In this document: positions 38,848-47,329 of the stretch, piece by piece | How the letters are laid out: each line of letters opens with the position of its first letter | How positions within the stretch are numbered: position 1 is the stretch's first letter | Translations under genes and position numbers: made by a program | Notes under the pieces: model-generated | Database searches by the model: none | What the model saw: the letters and a program-made list of their open reading frames with translations, nothing else | What the model was told of the DNA's origin: nothing | Assembly: GCA_963799415.1 (NCBI GenBank) | Contig: CAWCXI010000049.1 | Location: 1-64,000 of the forward strand | Source: JAMXLO01 sp963799415 | GTDB lineage: Bacteria > Pseudomonadota > Alphaproteobacteria > Acetobacterales > Acetobacteraceae | Direction of reading: 5' to 3' | Length of the DNA stretch: 64,000 bases

Positions 38848-39738
38848 ATGAGTACCACCGTCGCCGCCCCCACCATCGCTCGCACCGCCGCGGCGATGCC
38901 GCGCAGTCCGGGGCGGCTTGCTTTGCAGCGCTTCCTTCAGCGTCGCGTGGCGGTCGCCGGCCTCGTGGTCATTGTTCTGTTCATCGCGGTGGCGATCTTC
39001 GCCCCACTGATCGCGCCGTATGATCCGATCGCCACGTCGTGGTCCGCGATCCGCAAGGCACCGTCGCTGACGCACTGGATGGGCACTGACGAGAACGGGC
39101 GCGACGTGCTCTCGCGTGTGGTGTTCGGCGCACGCGCGAGTCTGCTCGCTGGCGTGGTCGCGGTGCTGATCGCCGCCGGCATCGGCGTGCCGGCCGGCCT
39201 GCTGGCGGGGTTTGCGGAGGGCTGGACCGACGTTTTGCTCAGCCGCATCGTCGATGCCATGTTGGCCTGTCCGTTTCTGATCCTGGCAATCGCGCTTGCC
39301 GCGTTCCTCGGTCCCGACCTGACCAACGCCATGATCGCCATCGGCGTCTCCACCGCGCCACGCTTCATGCGTGTGACGCGCGCAGCAACACTGGACGCAT
39401 CGAGCAACGACTACGTCGAGGCGGCGCGCGCGATCGGCAATCCCGGCTGGCGAGTGGCGGTGCGCCACATCCTGCCGAACATCGTGCCGCCAATCATGGT
39501 GCAGGGGACGCTGGCAATCGCGGCGGCAATCATCGCCGAGGCGAGCCTGTCGTTTCTGGGTCTGGGACAACAGCCGCCGGCGCCGTCCTGGGGCTCGATG
39601 CTGAACTCGGCGCAGCGCTTCCTGTCGCAGGCACCGTGGCTCGCAGTGTTTCCTGGACTTGCGATCTTCCTCGCGGTGCTGTCGTTCAACCTGGTCGGCG
39701 ATGGATTGCGGGATGCGCTGGACCCGAGGGGACGGTAG
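38848..39738 (+). CDS. ABC transporter permease, DppC type
   Basis: A 296-residue permease. An N-terminal cytoplasmic arm leads to VAVAGLVVIVLFIAVAIFAP, then LIAPYDPIATSW and the DppC signature HWMGTDENGRDVLSRVVFGAR. The EAA loop is NDYVEAARAIGNPGWRVAVRH near residues 190-210, and the last segment is LAVFPGLAIFLAVLSFNLVG ahead of GDGLRDALDPR. It forms the heterodimeric channel with the DppB-type subunit. ATG 38848 is chosen; GGGGAGG upstream belongs to the palindromic repeat and may double as an RBS. No oppD/oppF ATPase genes follow: the next gene is on the other strand. Confidence 0.93.
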   Translation: MSTTVAAPTIARTAAAMPRSPGRLALQRFLQRRVAVAGLVVIVLFIAVAIFAPLIAPYDPIATSWSAIRKAPSLTHWMGTDENGRDVLSRVVFGARASLLAGVVAVLIAAGIGVPAGLLAGFAEGWTDVLLSRIVDAMLACPFLILAIALAAFLGPDLTNAMIAIGVSTAPRFMRVTRAATLDASSNDYVEAARAIGNPGWRVAVRHILPNIVPPIMVQGTLAIAAAIIAEASLSFLGLGQQPPAPSWGSMLNSAQRFLSQAPWLAVFPGLAIFLAVLSFNLVGDGLRDALDPRGR

Positions 39739-39741
39739 CCC

Positions 39742-40356
39742 TCATTCGGGGTGATGCTGAACACTGTCGAGGTACTGCACCCAGGTCTCCGGCAGACCGT
39801 GCACGCGGGCTCCGTCGCGCAACAGCGAGATATAGCGGAATGACGGCGTGCCATCTTCATCCAGCCCGCGCGCCATGTAGGTCACGGCTGACACGATGTT
39901 CCCGTCCGTGTCCTCCGCTGACACCAGGACATGGCGGTAGTTCCGGCCTGGGACGCCTTCGGTGTAATCCAGCCGCAGCAGTTCACGCCGCGTGATCCGA
40001 TACAGCACGCCCCACAACTCGCCTTCCGGATCTGGACAGATGTTCGCCGGCGCCGCCTTGCCCTTGGGACGGCCCGCCAGGTTGAAACGCAGCCGGTAGC
40101 CGCGGACACGAGCGACGCGCCATTCAACCGGCTGCATCCCGCGCCGCTCGCGAAAGGCGCTGTGGTGCATGTTGGAGCCGTAGGCGAGATACCATACCTG
40201 ATCGGTTGGCCGACCGGTCAGCACGTGACCATGCCAACGGTAATGGCACCAGGACAGGAGCCAGAACTTTGCCAGCAACCTGCGCCATCGAAGCCTGATG
40301 ACCCTCCGGCGGGCGGAGAGGCGGCTCGCGATCTGCCGCAGCATCGTTACGTTCAT
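39742..40356 (-). CDS. Gamma-glutamylcyclotransferase family protein
   Basis: A 204-residue protein. The GGCT fold signature YLAYGSNM is at about residues 78-85, with the expected downstream Glu in RLDYTEGVPGRNYR. Members release 5-oxoproline from gamma-glutamyl peptides or act on glutathione (ChaC branch). An N-terminal basic extension of about 75 residues (RLSARRRVIRLRWRRLLAKF...) contains an aromatic segment and may associate with membranes; this is unusual for cytosolic GGCT. The frame is open upstream, but ATG 40356 overlaps the stop of the preceding hydroxyacyl-CoA dehydrogenase as ATGA, so translational coupling is likely. Convergent with the permease gene, only 3 bases between stops. 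Confidence 0.85.
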   Translation of the reverse strand: MNVTMLRQIASRLSARRRVIRLRWRRLLAKFWLLSWCHYRWHGHVLTGRPTDQVWYLAYGSNMHHSAFRERRGMQPVEWRVARVRGYRLRFNLAGRPKGKAAPANICPDPEGELWGVLYRITRRELLRLDYTEGVPGRNYRHVLVSAEDTDGNIVSAVTYMARGLDEDGTPSFRYISLLRDGARVHGLPETWVQYLDSVQHHPE

Positions 40357-41282
40357 TCCGGCTGTGTCGCCTTGTGCGCGAGCAGCGCCATCAGGCGGCG
40401 GTCGCGCCATTCCTGCCGCACACCCTGCATGTTGGCCGGCAGTTCCGCGCGGCGCGCTGAATGCAGCTGATCGACCAGCGCTGCATCCCATGCCCTTGGC
40501 GTCATCTGCTTCTGCAATTCGGCATAGAGCGGGCCGTAGCGCTCGCAATAGTCCTTAAGCCCGCCGGGAGCATTCAGGTCGATCGTCTCAAACGGTCCCA
40601 TGAAGCTCCAGCGCAACCCAAGTCCATGCTTCACCAACGCATCGGCATCCGCGGGCGAGATCACACTATCGGCGATGAGCCTGAACGCCTCGGCGAGCAG
40701 GGCGCCCTGCAGCCGGTTCAGCGCGAACCCGTCCATCTCCTTGTTCACCGTGGCCGGAACCTGGCCCGCACTGCTCATCAGGGCGCGCGTTCGCGACACG
40801 ACTGCAGCATCGGTCCATGGCGCCGGGCACAGTTCGACCAGAGGGATCAGATATGGCGGGTTGACCGGGTGCGCGACCAGGCAGCGCGCCCGCCCGGCCA
40901 GCCCCTCGGTGAACGCGCTGGCAGGAATGCCGCTGGTCGAGCTGGCGAGCACGGTGTCTGCCGACGCCAGCCGGTCAAGTTCGCCGAACAGCGCCTGCTT
41001 CGCATCGACGCGCTCCGGCCCGTTCTCTTGCACGTGATCCGCCGAAGCCACCGCTTCCGCCAGAGTGCCGGCAAAGCGCACCCGGTTGGCCACGATTGGC
41101 GCCGGCTCCTTGAGCAGTCCAACCTCTTGCAGTTCGGGCAGCCGCTCGCTGATGAAGATGAGGGCGGCTTCGATCTGCTGGGGGTAGGGATCCCACAATG
41201 CCACGTCGAATCCAGCGCGCGCGAAGACGATCGACCACGCGCGGCCAATCAGTCCCGCCCCGACCACGGCCACCTTGGTCAT
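40353..41282 (-). CDS. 3-hydroxyacyl-CoA dehydrogenase family (lambda-crystallin / L-gulonate or carnitine dehydrogenase-like)
   Basis: A 309-residue NAD-dependent dehydrogenase: Rossmann VAVVGAGLIGRAWSIVFARA, VQENGPERVDAKQALFGELD (NAD contact), SSTSGIPASAF, and the catalytic His/Glu region AHPVNPPYLIPLVELCP. The C-terminal 3HCDH domain contains FALNRLQGALLAEAFRLI and GLRWSFMGPFETIDLNAPGG. The single-domain length and the last motif point to the lambda-crystallin/CarD group that oxidises L-gulonate, L-carnitine or similar beta-hydroxy acids rather than fatty acyl-CoA. First gene of a two-gene unit with GGCT. Divergent from nnrD, 56 bases apart. Confidence 0.9.
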   Translation of the reverse strand: MTKVAVVGAGLIGRAWSIVFARAGFDVALWDPYPQQIEAALIFISERLPELQEVGLLKEPAPIVANRVRFAGTLAEAVASADHVQENGPERVDAKQALFGELDRLASADTVLASSTSGIPASAFTEGLAGRARCLVAHPVNPPYLIPLVELCPAPWTDAAVVSRTRALMSSAGQVPATVNKEMDGFALNRLQGALLAEAFRLIADSVISPADADALVKHGLGLRWSFMGPFETIDLNAPGGLKDYCERYGPLYAELQKQMTPRAWDAALVDQLHSARRAELPANMQGVRQEWRDRRLMALLAHKATQPE

Positions 41283-41338
41283 GCGACTCTCCTTTTGGAC
41301 CCCTTGAGGTCAGCGCCGCGGCCACGCAGAGTCAACGC

Positions 41339-42808
41339 GTGACATTCGATCCTGATTGGCTGTGTTCGCTGGCTGGACGATCCGAGCTGCTTAGGCCGGA
41401 CGAGATGGCGCGCGCCGATGCTGCCTCGCCGGCACTTGGCGTAACTGGACCGACGCTGATGGCGAACGCCGGGCGCGCGGTGGCGCGCGCGATCCAGCAG
41501 AGGTTCCGCCCATGCCGCACACTTGTGCTGGCGGGACCTGGCAACAATGGCGGCGACGGTTATGTCGCGGCGCGGCTGCTGGCTCAGGAAGGCTGGCCGG
41601 TCGCGCTGGCCGCGTTGGCTCCGCCGCGCGCCGGATCGGACGCCGCCGATGCCGCGTCGCACTGGCGTGGTCAATCCGCACCATTCGAGGGGGGGGAAGC
41701 GGCACGTGCGGAGCTGGTGATCGACGCCGTGTTCGGTGCCGGCCTGGCGCGGGACGTAGATGGCGTCGTCGCCGATGCGTTGCGCGCGGCGCGCCGTGTG
41801 GTTGCTGTGGATGTGCCGAGCGGACTGGATGGCGCGATTGGCGCTGTGCGTGGCTTTGCGCCGCAGGCATCGCTCACCGTGACGTTCTTCCGGCTGAAGC
41901 CTGGGCACCTTTTGCTGCCTGGTCGGGAACTGTGCGGGGAGACTGTGCTCGCCGATATCGGGCTGCCCGGCGCTGTGCTGACGGACGTGGCGCCGTCCTG
42001 CTTCGCCAACCTGCCAGAGCTGTGGCGACTGCCGGTTCCCGGGTCGCACTCGCACAAATATTCGCGCGGTCATGTCACTGTGGTGGGAGGCGCGACGATG
42101 ACCGGGGCCGCGCGCCTGTCCGCCGATGCGGCGAGGCGCGGCGGCGCGGGCCTGGTCACCATCGCGGCGATGGGGAGCGCCGATGTCTATCGGGCCGGGT
42201 CGCCGGGCCTGCTGGTGAGTGAGGCCCCACTCGCCGAACTGCTTCAAGATGAGCGGCGTAATGTCTGGGTGTGCGGACCTGGGTTGGGGCCCGAGGCGGC
42301 GCGCGCCGCGCTGCCGCTGCTGCTGTCGGCGGGCCGCCGCGTTGTTGCCGACGCTGATGTGTTCTCGGCCTTCGCCGGCGATCCGGACGCTTTGCGCGGC
42401 GCGGCAGTCCTCACCCCACACGCTGGCGAATTCGCGAGGGCATTCGGCAACGCCGGGGCGGATCGTCTGCAGGCCGTGCGTGCTGCCGCGGCGCTTACTG
42501 GTGCGGCGGTTCTGCTGAAGGGCGCCGATACGATCATTGCAGCGCCGGATGGCAAGGTCGCGATCAACGCATCGGCCCCACCATGGCTCGCCACCGCTGG
42601 TTCAGGTGACGTGCTGGCCGGCCTGATCGCCGGGCTGCTCTCGCAAGGCATGTCGCCCTGGGAAGCCGCCGCCGCCGGTGCATTCCTGCATGGGCGTGCC
42701 GGTGTAATCGCGGGGCAAGGTCTGGTGGCGGAGGATCTGCTTCCAGCAATCACCAAGGCACTGGTCGAAGTAACGTGTCAGCCATATCTGCCCCGCATGC
42801 GGCTATGA
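41339..42808 (+). CDS. nnrD: Bifunctional NAD(P)H-hydrate epimerase / ADP-dependent dehydratase
   Basis: A 489-residue fusion that repairs damaged NAD(P)H. The N-terminal YjeF_N epimerase (about residues 1-210) has VLAGPGNNGGDGYVAARLL and VIDAVFGAGLARDVDG. The C-terminal YjeF/ribokinase-like dehydratase (about 225-480) has HKYSRGHVTVVGGA, WVCGPGLGPEAA, LTPHAGEFARAFG and the ATP/ADP motif WLATAGSGDVLAGLIAGLL. The start is probably GTG at 41339; the frame is open upstream over the divergent gene but without family similarity, and the RBS is weak. Usual neighbours of nnrD in alphaproteobacteria are the glnB/glnA genes; here it is some 19 kb away from them. Confidence 0.93.
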   Translation: MTFDPDWLCSLAGRSELLRPDEMARADAASPALGVTGPTLMANAGRAVARAIQQRFRPCRTLVLAGPGNNGGDGYVAARLLAQEGWPVALAALAPPRAGSDAADAASHWRGQSAPFEGGEAARAELVIDAVFGAGLARDVDGVVADALRAARRVVAVDVPSGLDGAIGAVRGFAPQASLTVTFFRLKPGHLLLPGRELCGETVLADIGLPGAVLTDVAPSCFANLPELWRLPVPGSHSHKYSRGHVTVVGGATMTGAARLSADAARRGGAGLVTIAAMGSADVYRAGSPGLLVSEAPLAELLQDERRNVWVCGPGLGPEAARAALPLLLSAGRRVVADADVFSAFAGDPDALRGAAVLTPHAGEFARAFGNAGADRLQAVRAAAALTGAAVLLKGADTIIAAPDGKVAINASAPPWLATAGSGDVLAGLIAGLLSQGMSPWEAAAAGAFLHGRAGVIAGQGLVAEDLLPAITKALVEVTCQPYLPRMRL

Positions 42809-42835
42809 TTGGCGACCGCCGCGAGGAGCGTCTGC

Positions 42836-44215
42836 ATGAGTGACATCGCCGTCCCCGGATTGCTCGATCGCGCCATCCGTCGGATCACCACGGTCTGGCG
42901 CGATATGGCGGCGGGCGTCGAGGATGAGTCGATCGCCGCGCAGATGCGTGCCTGTCTGGCCGGCCGTGGCGGCGAGGTTAGCGTTCGCAATCGGGCGGCC
43001 AAGCTGGCGGAGACCTACCAGGGCCTGGATGAGGCCGGACGCAAGGAGTTCCTGCGCACGCTGGCCAGCTTCGATTCCGATGCGGATGCCGTCGCGACCG
43101 CTTACGCGGAGGTGCAGGCGGCCAGTGATCCAGCCGAGCTTGCGATAGCCAAGGCCGCGCTCCGCCGCGCACTGGAGCCGCCGCGGCTTCGGCTTCTGAC
43201 CCAGTTCACCACCATCCCTGACGGACGCAAGTTCCTGGTTGACCTGCGTGGCTTCCTGCTGAAGGTCCGACGCGACGATAAGCTGCTGGCGGCGCTTGAG
43301 GCCGATCTGCGTGGCTTGCTCGCTGCCTGGTTCGACATCGGCTTCCTCGAGCTACAGCGAATCGACTGGAATAGCCCGGCGGCGCTGTTGGAGAAGTTGG
43401 TGGGCTATGAGGCGGTGCACGAGATCCGCTCGTGGCGCGACATGAAGAACCGGCTGGATTCCGACCGCCGCTGCTATGCGTTCTTTCATCCGCGCATGCC
43501 TGGCGAGCCGCTGATCTTCGTCGAGGTCGCATTGGTGAAAGGGCTCGCCGGCAGCGTTCAGGGGCTGCTGGACGAAAAGGCGCCGCTGCAGGATCCGAGA
43601 CAGGCGGACACGGCGATCTTCTATTCAATCAGCAACTGTCAGCACGGACTGGCGGGCATCAGCTTTGGCAATTTTCTGATCAAGCGCGTGGTCGAGGAGT
43701 TGTCGGGCGAGTTCCGCAATCTGAAGGCATTTGCCACTCTGTCGCCGATCCCCGGCTTTCGCGCCTGGCTGGACGAGCGGCTTGCCGAGGATCAGCCGGG
43801 TCTGCTGTCGGATGAGGAGTTCGCCAGCCTCGCTTCGGCGATGCCGGCGCCGACGGGCGAGCAGGCGCTGGCGGCCATCGTGGCGAAGCGAAGCTGGTGG
43901 CGCGAGGCAGGATTGCGCAAGACCGCCGAACCGGTGCTGGTGCGGCTCTGCGCGCGCTATCTGCTGGCGGAGGCGACGGGCGGCAAGCGCGCACGCGATC
44001 CGGTGGCGCATTTCCATCTATCGAACGGCGCGCGGGTGGAACGGATCACCCCCCTGGGCGATACGTCTGAGAAGGGTGCCAAGGAAAGCGCGACCTTGAT
44101 GGTCAATTACCTGTACGATCCGGGCAAGATCGAGGATTGGCACGAGGATTATGCCGGCGAGGGCAAGCGCAACGCCTCGACAACGGTGCGACGGCTGGCG
44201 CGGGGATGGAGTTGA
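42836..44215 (+). CDS. Malonyl-CoA decarboxylase
   Basis: The product has about 459 residues and converts malonyl-CoA to acetyl-CoA and CO2. The N-terminal helical MCD_N domain (about 1-160) is followed by the catalytic GNAT-like domain: YEAVHEIRSWRDMKNRLD, CYAFFHPRMPGEPLIFVEVAL, SNCQHGLAGISFGNFLIKRV (catalytic Ser region), AFATLSPIPGFRAWL and the catalytic His in VAHFHLSNGARVERI. GAGGAG before the ATG at 42836 sets the start. No malonate transporter or matB synthetase is adjacent; the gene is followed after 78 bases by an AceE-like E1 gene, both producing or using acetyl units, so the pair may be functionally linked. Confidence 0.94.
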   Translation: MSDIAVPGLLDRAIRRITTVWRDMAAGVEDESIAAQMRACLAGRGGEVSVRNRAAKLAETYQGLDEAGRKEFLRTLASFDSDADAVATAYAEVQAASDPAELAIAKAALRRALEPPRLRLLTQFTTIPDGRKFLVDLRGFLLKVRRDDKLLAALEADLRGLLAAWFDIGFLELQRIDWNSPAALLEKLVGYEAVHEIRSWRDMKNRLDSDRRCYAFFHPRMPGEPLIFVEVALVKGLAGSVQGLLDEKAPLQDPRQADTAIFYSISNCQHGLAGISFGNFLIKRVVEELSGEFRNLKAFATLSPIPGFRAWLDERLAEDQPGLLSDEEFASLASAMPAPTGEQALAAIVAKRSWWREAGLRKTAEPVLVRLCARYLLAEATGGKRARDPVAHFHLSNGARVERITPLGDTSEKGAKESATLMVNYLYDPGKIEDWHEDYAGEGKRNASTTVRRLARGWS

Positions 44216-44293
44216 GCGCACGGTGCCCGTAGTGCGCCGTCGCCATTGAGGCGGTAGACTTCGAGCGGGCCGTACCCGGAGACCAGCACGTCC

Positions 44294-46672
44294 ATGGACA
44301 CGCCGCTCAGCGCACCGGCTTCGCTCGAACATTTCGACTCCCGGCACGTGCATGTCCTGAAACAGCTTGAGCGCAAGCTGCTCTGGCTGTCGTCGTGGAT
44401 GATCCATCACGCCAATCACATCAGACCCAACCGCGATGGGCTCAAGGTGGGTGGGCATCAGGCGTCGTGCGCCTCGGTGATCTCGATCATGGCCGCGCTG
44501 TATTTCGAGATCGCCCGACCGCAGGACCGTATCGCGGTGAAGCCGCATGCCGGGCCGGTGTTCCACGCGATCAACTATCTGTTCGGCCGGCAGACATTGG
44601 AGAAGATGCGGGGCCTGCGTCAGCTCGGTGGTGTGCAGTCCTATCCATCGCGCGTGAAGGACGGGCCGGAGGTGGATTTCTCCACAGGGTCTGTCGGCCT
44701 GGGCGTGGCGATGACGACGTTCTCGGCGCTGATGGCCGATTACGTCCGGCTGCACAATCTAGGTCGCACCGACCTGCCGCCCGGCCGCCATATCGCCATC
44801 GCCGGCGATGCCGAACTCGATGAAGGCAACATCTACGAAGCATTGATGGAGGGCTGGAAGCATGACGTCCGCAATCTTTGGTGGATCGTCGACTACAATC
44901 GCCAAAGCCTGGACTCGGTCGTTCCCGACCGGCTGTTCGGCCGCATTGAGGGCCTGTTCCGCGACATGGGCTGGAACGTCGTCACCATCAAATATGGCCG
45001 CAAGCTGGAAGCGGCATTCGCGCAAGAGGGCGGCGAGGCGCTGCGCGCGTGGATCGATGACTGCCCGAACTCGCTGTATTCAGCGCTGACCTTTCAGGGC
45101 GGCGCATCGTGGCGTCAGGCGCTGCTGGCGGACCTTGGGCGTTCGAAGGCACGCAAGATCATCGATGCGCTGGCCGATGAGGAACTTGGTGCGCTGATGA
45201 CCAATCTCGGCGGCCACGACATCGAGACAATGATCGACACGCTGCGCGCAGAGGCTGATGACGACCAGCCGACCTGCTTCATCGCCTATACGATCAAGGG
45301 CATGGGTCTGCCGTTTGCCGGCCACAAGGACAACCATGCGGGGCTGATGACGAAAGAGCAGATGGAGGTGTTCCGTTCGTCGATGGGCATCCGTCCGGGC
45401 CATGAGTGGGATACTTTCGAGGGATTGGACATTTCCGAGGATGAGCTGCGGGGTTTTCTCGCCGACTGTCCATTCGCCACGCCGCTCACACCGGAAGGCC
45501 GCGTACTGAGCGCGCCTACCGTGCCGGTTCCGCTATCGCTGCCGGTCGCGAGGCTCGCCGGCCGCAGGATGTCCACGCAGGCAGGCTTCGGCGATATCCT
45601 CGCCGAGATCGGCCGCGGCCATGGTGAGTTGAAGGCGCTCGCCGAACATATCGTCACCACGTCGCCCGACGTGACTGTATCGACCAATCTGGGACCGTGG
45701 GTGAACCGGCGCGGCATCTTCGATCGTCACACCCGCAACGACGTGTTTCGCGACGCGAAGCTCGCGAGTGCGCAGCGCTGGGGGATGTCGCCTACCGGGC
45801 AGCATGTCGAGCTTGGTATCGCCGAACAGAATCTGTTCCTGCTGCTTGGTGCTGCAGGACTGACGCCGGCGATGACCGGCGCGCGGCTGCTGCCGGTGGG
45901 CACGGTGTACGATCCGTTCGTCAACCGCGGGCTGGATGCGCTGATCTATGCCTGCTACCAGGATGCGCGCTTTCTGCTGGTATCCACGCCATCGGGCCTG
46001 ACACTGGCGCCGGAAGGCGGACAGCATCAGTCCATCAACACGCCGCTGATTGGCATGGCGGCCGATCGGCTGGCGAGTTTCGAGCCGACGCATGTCGATG
46101 AGCTGGCGATCCTGCTGCGCCACGCATTCGATCACATGCAGCGTCCCGACGGCTCGGCTGTGTGGCTACGTTTGTCAACACGACAGCTAGTGCAGCCGGA
46201 ACGGGCGTTGGATCCACGAGCGGTGATCGAGGGCGCGCACTGGGTGATTGCGCCCTCTGACGGCGCGAGCATCGCAATTGGTTACCAGGGTCCGGTGGCA
46301 CCGGAGGCCATGGCCGCATACTCCGAACTCGCGGCCGAGGAGCCTGGCGCAGGTTTGTTGGCGATCACCAGCCCGGACCGGCTGCATGCCGGCTGGCTCG
46401 CCGCGTTGCGGGCGCGACGCACTGGCGAGCGCGCGGCGATATCACATGTGGAGCGTGTGCTGGCGCCATTGGCGCCGGGCGCTGCCTTAGTGACGGTGCT
46501 GGATGGCCATCCGGCGACGCATGCGTGGCTTGGTGCGGTGCGCGGTCAGCGCGTGGTGCCCCTGGGGCCGGATCACTTCGGCCAGAGCGGTGACCTTCCG
46601 GATCTCTATCGCGAGTATGACATCGATGCCGACGCGATCCTCGAGGCGTGCGCGCAGGCGCTGCTGATGTAG
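44294..46672 (+). CDS. Pyruvate dehydrogenase E1-like / transketolase-family thiamine enzyme
   Basis: A 792-residue single-chain TPP enzyme of the AceE-like type. N-terminal TPP domain: GLKVGGHQASCASVISIMAA, TGSVGLGVAMTTFSALMADY and the cofactor motif GDAELDEGNIYEALMEG (GDA...EGN variant). C-terminal Pyr domain: FGDILAEIGRG, TNLGPWVNRRGIF, GQHVELGIAEQNLFLLLGAAG and GGQHQSINTPLIG. Shorter than E. coli AceE (about 890). No E2 (lipoyl) or E3 subunit lies nearby. Similar stand-alone proteins in alphaproteobacteria are annotated as transketolase; the real substrate (pyruvate, another 2-oxo acid or a sugar) is uncertain. Located just after malonyl-CoA decarboxylase. Confidence 0.85.
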   Translation: MDTPLSAPASLEHFDSRHVHVLKQLERKLLWLSSWMIHHANHIRPNRDGLKVGGHQASCASVISIMAALYFEIARPQDRIAVKPHAGPVFHAINYLFGRQTLEKMRGLRQLGGVQSYPSRVKDGPEVDFSTGSVGLGVAMTTFSALMADYVRLHNLGRTDLPPGRHIAIAGDAELDEGNIYEALMEGWKHDVRNLWWIVDYNRQSLDSVVPDRLFGRIEGLFRDMGWNVVTIKYGRKLEAAFAQEGGEALRAWIDDCPNSLYSALTFQGGASWRQALLADLGRSKARKIIDALADEELGALMTNLGGHDIETMIDTLRAEADDDQPTCFIAYTIKGMGLPFAGHKDNHAGLMTKEQMEVFRSSMGIRPGHEWDTFEGLDISEDELRGFLADCPFATPLTPEGRVLSAPTVPVPLSLPVARLAGRRMSTQAGFGDILAEIGRGHGELKALAEHIVTTSPDVTVSTNLGPWVNRRGIFDRHTRNDVFRDAKLASAQRWGMSPTGQHVELGIAEQNLFLLLGAAGLTPAMTGARLLPVGTVYDPFVNRGLDALIYACYQDARFLLVSTPSGLTLAPEGGQHQSINTPLIGMAADRLASFEPTHVDELAILLRHAFDHMQRPDGSAVWLRLSTRQLVQPERALDPRAVIEGAHWVIAPSDGASIAIGYQGPVAPEAMAAYSELAAEEPGAGLLAITSPDRLHAGWLAALRARRTGERAAISHVERVLAPLAPGAALVTVLDGHPATHAWLGAVRGQRVVPLGPDHFGQSGDLPDLYREYDIDADAILEACAQALLM

Positions 46673-46683
46673 GGCCCGTGTTA

Positions 46684-47268
46684 TCACGCCGTTAGCGGCG
46701 GTGACATCCGCGTTTCGCCGTCCTGAGTGGCGATAACGACGGCACCAGACGGAATTTCGGTGCTCGTCACAAACCTACCCAGCCCGGTGCAAAAGTAGCT
46801 GTTGCACACGTCTGATCGGAGCGACCGGTCCAGCGTACAGCCCGCTTCGCCGTGGAACACGCACGACCCGGCATAACCCGTCGCCGGCACACGCTCGACA
46901 TAAAGCCCGATCACCGCGCGCGCATCGAGTTCAGGCCGCGCCTGCCGCACCCGTGCCATGACGCGTTCATCGAGATAGCCGTGATCGCCGCCACCCTTGC
47001 AGCACCAGCCACGGCATAGCGAGCACGCGGTGCGCGCCACCGTGCCGACGAAGCCCTCCGGTTCGGCCCGCAACGGTGATGCCGACTCAACTGGCCGCTT
47101 CATGGTGCGCATGGCGCGCAGCGACTGGACGAGGTGCTTCCGTAGCCGCCATACGCGCTCGGGCTCCTTTGGCGCCAGGGTCCGGGTGTTCAGCGGCACC
47201 ATCACCGCCTGACTGCCTCCGGTCGCACCGCCATCACCGTCTGAAACGGCGAAATATTCCGTGGTCAT
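46684..47268 (-). CDS. Cysteine-cluster protein, YkgJ/CxxCxxCC family-like
   Basis: A 194-residue protein with metal-site-like Cys spacing: ACSLCRGWCCKGGGDHGYLD at about residues 81-100, then GSCVFHGEAGCTLDRSLRSD and VCNSYFC. This arrangement (CxxCxxxCC ... C ... C ... C) fits the YkgJ-type family thought to bind zinc or iron; the function is unknown. The frame is open over 200 more codons upstream, antisense to the nucleoside hydrolase gene. I took ATG 47268 because GGTGGA precedes it and the upstream translation is Ser/Pro-rich shadow. Divergent from the nucleoside hydrolase, 61 bases apart. Convergent with the E1 gene, 11 bases between stops. Confidence 0.78.
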   Translation of the reverse strand: MTTEYFAVSDGDGGATGGSQAVMVPLNTRTLAPKEPERVWRLRKHLVQSLRAMRTMKRPVESASPLRAEPEGFVGTVARTACSLCRGWCCKGGGDHGYLDERVMARVRQARPELDARAVIGLYVERVPATGYAGSCVFHGEAGCTLDRSLRSDVCNSYFCTGLGRFVTSTEIPSGAVVIATQDGETRMSPPLTA

Positions 47269-47329
47269 GCCAGGTTCCACCCCGTGCCGCAGGCTGGCAT
47301 CCTGCCCGACCACAGGCAAGGAAACCACA

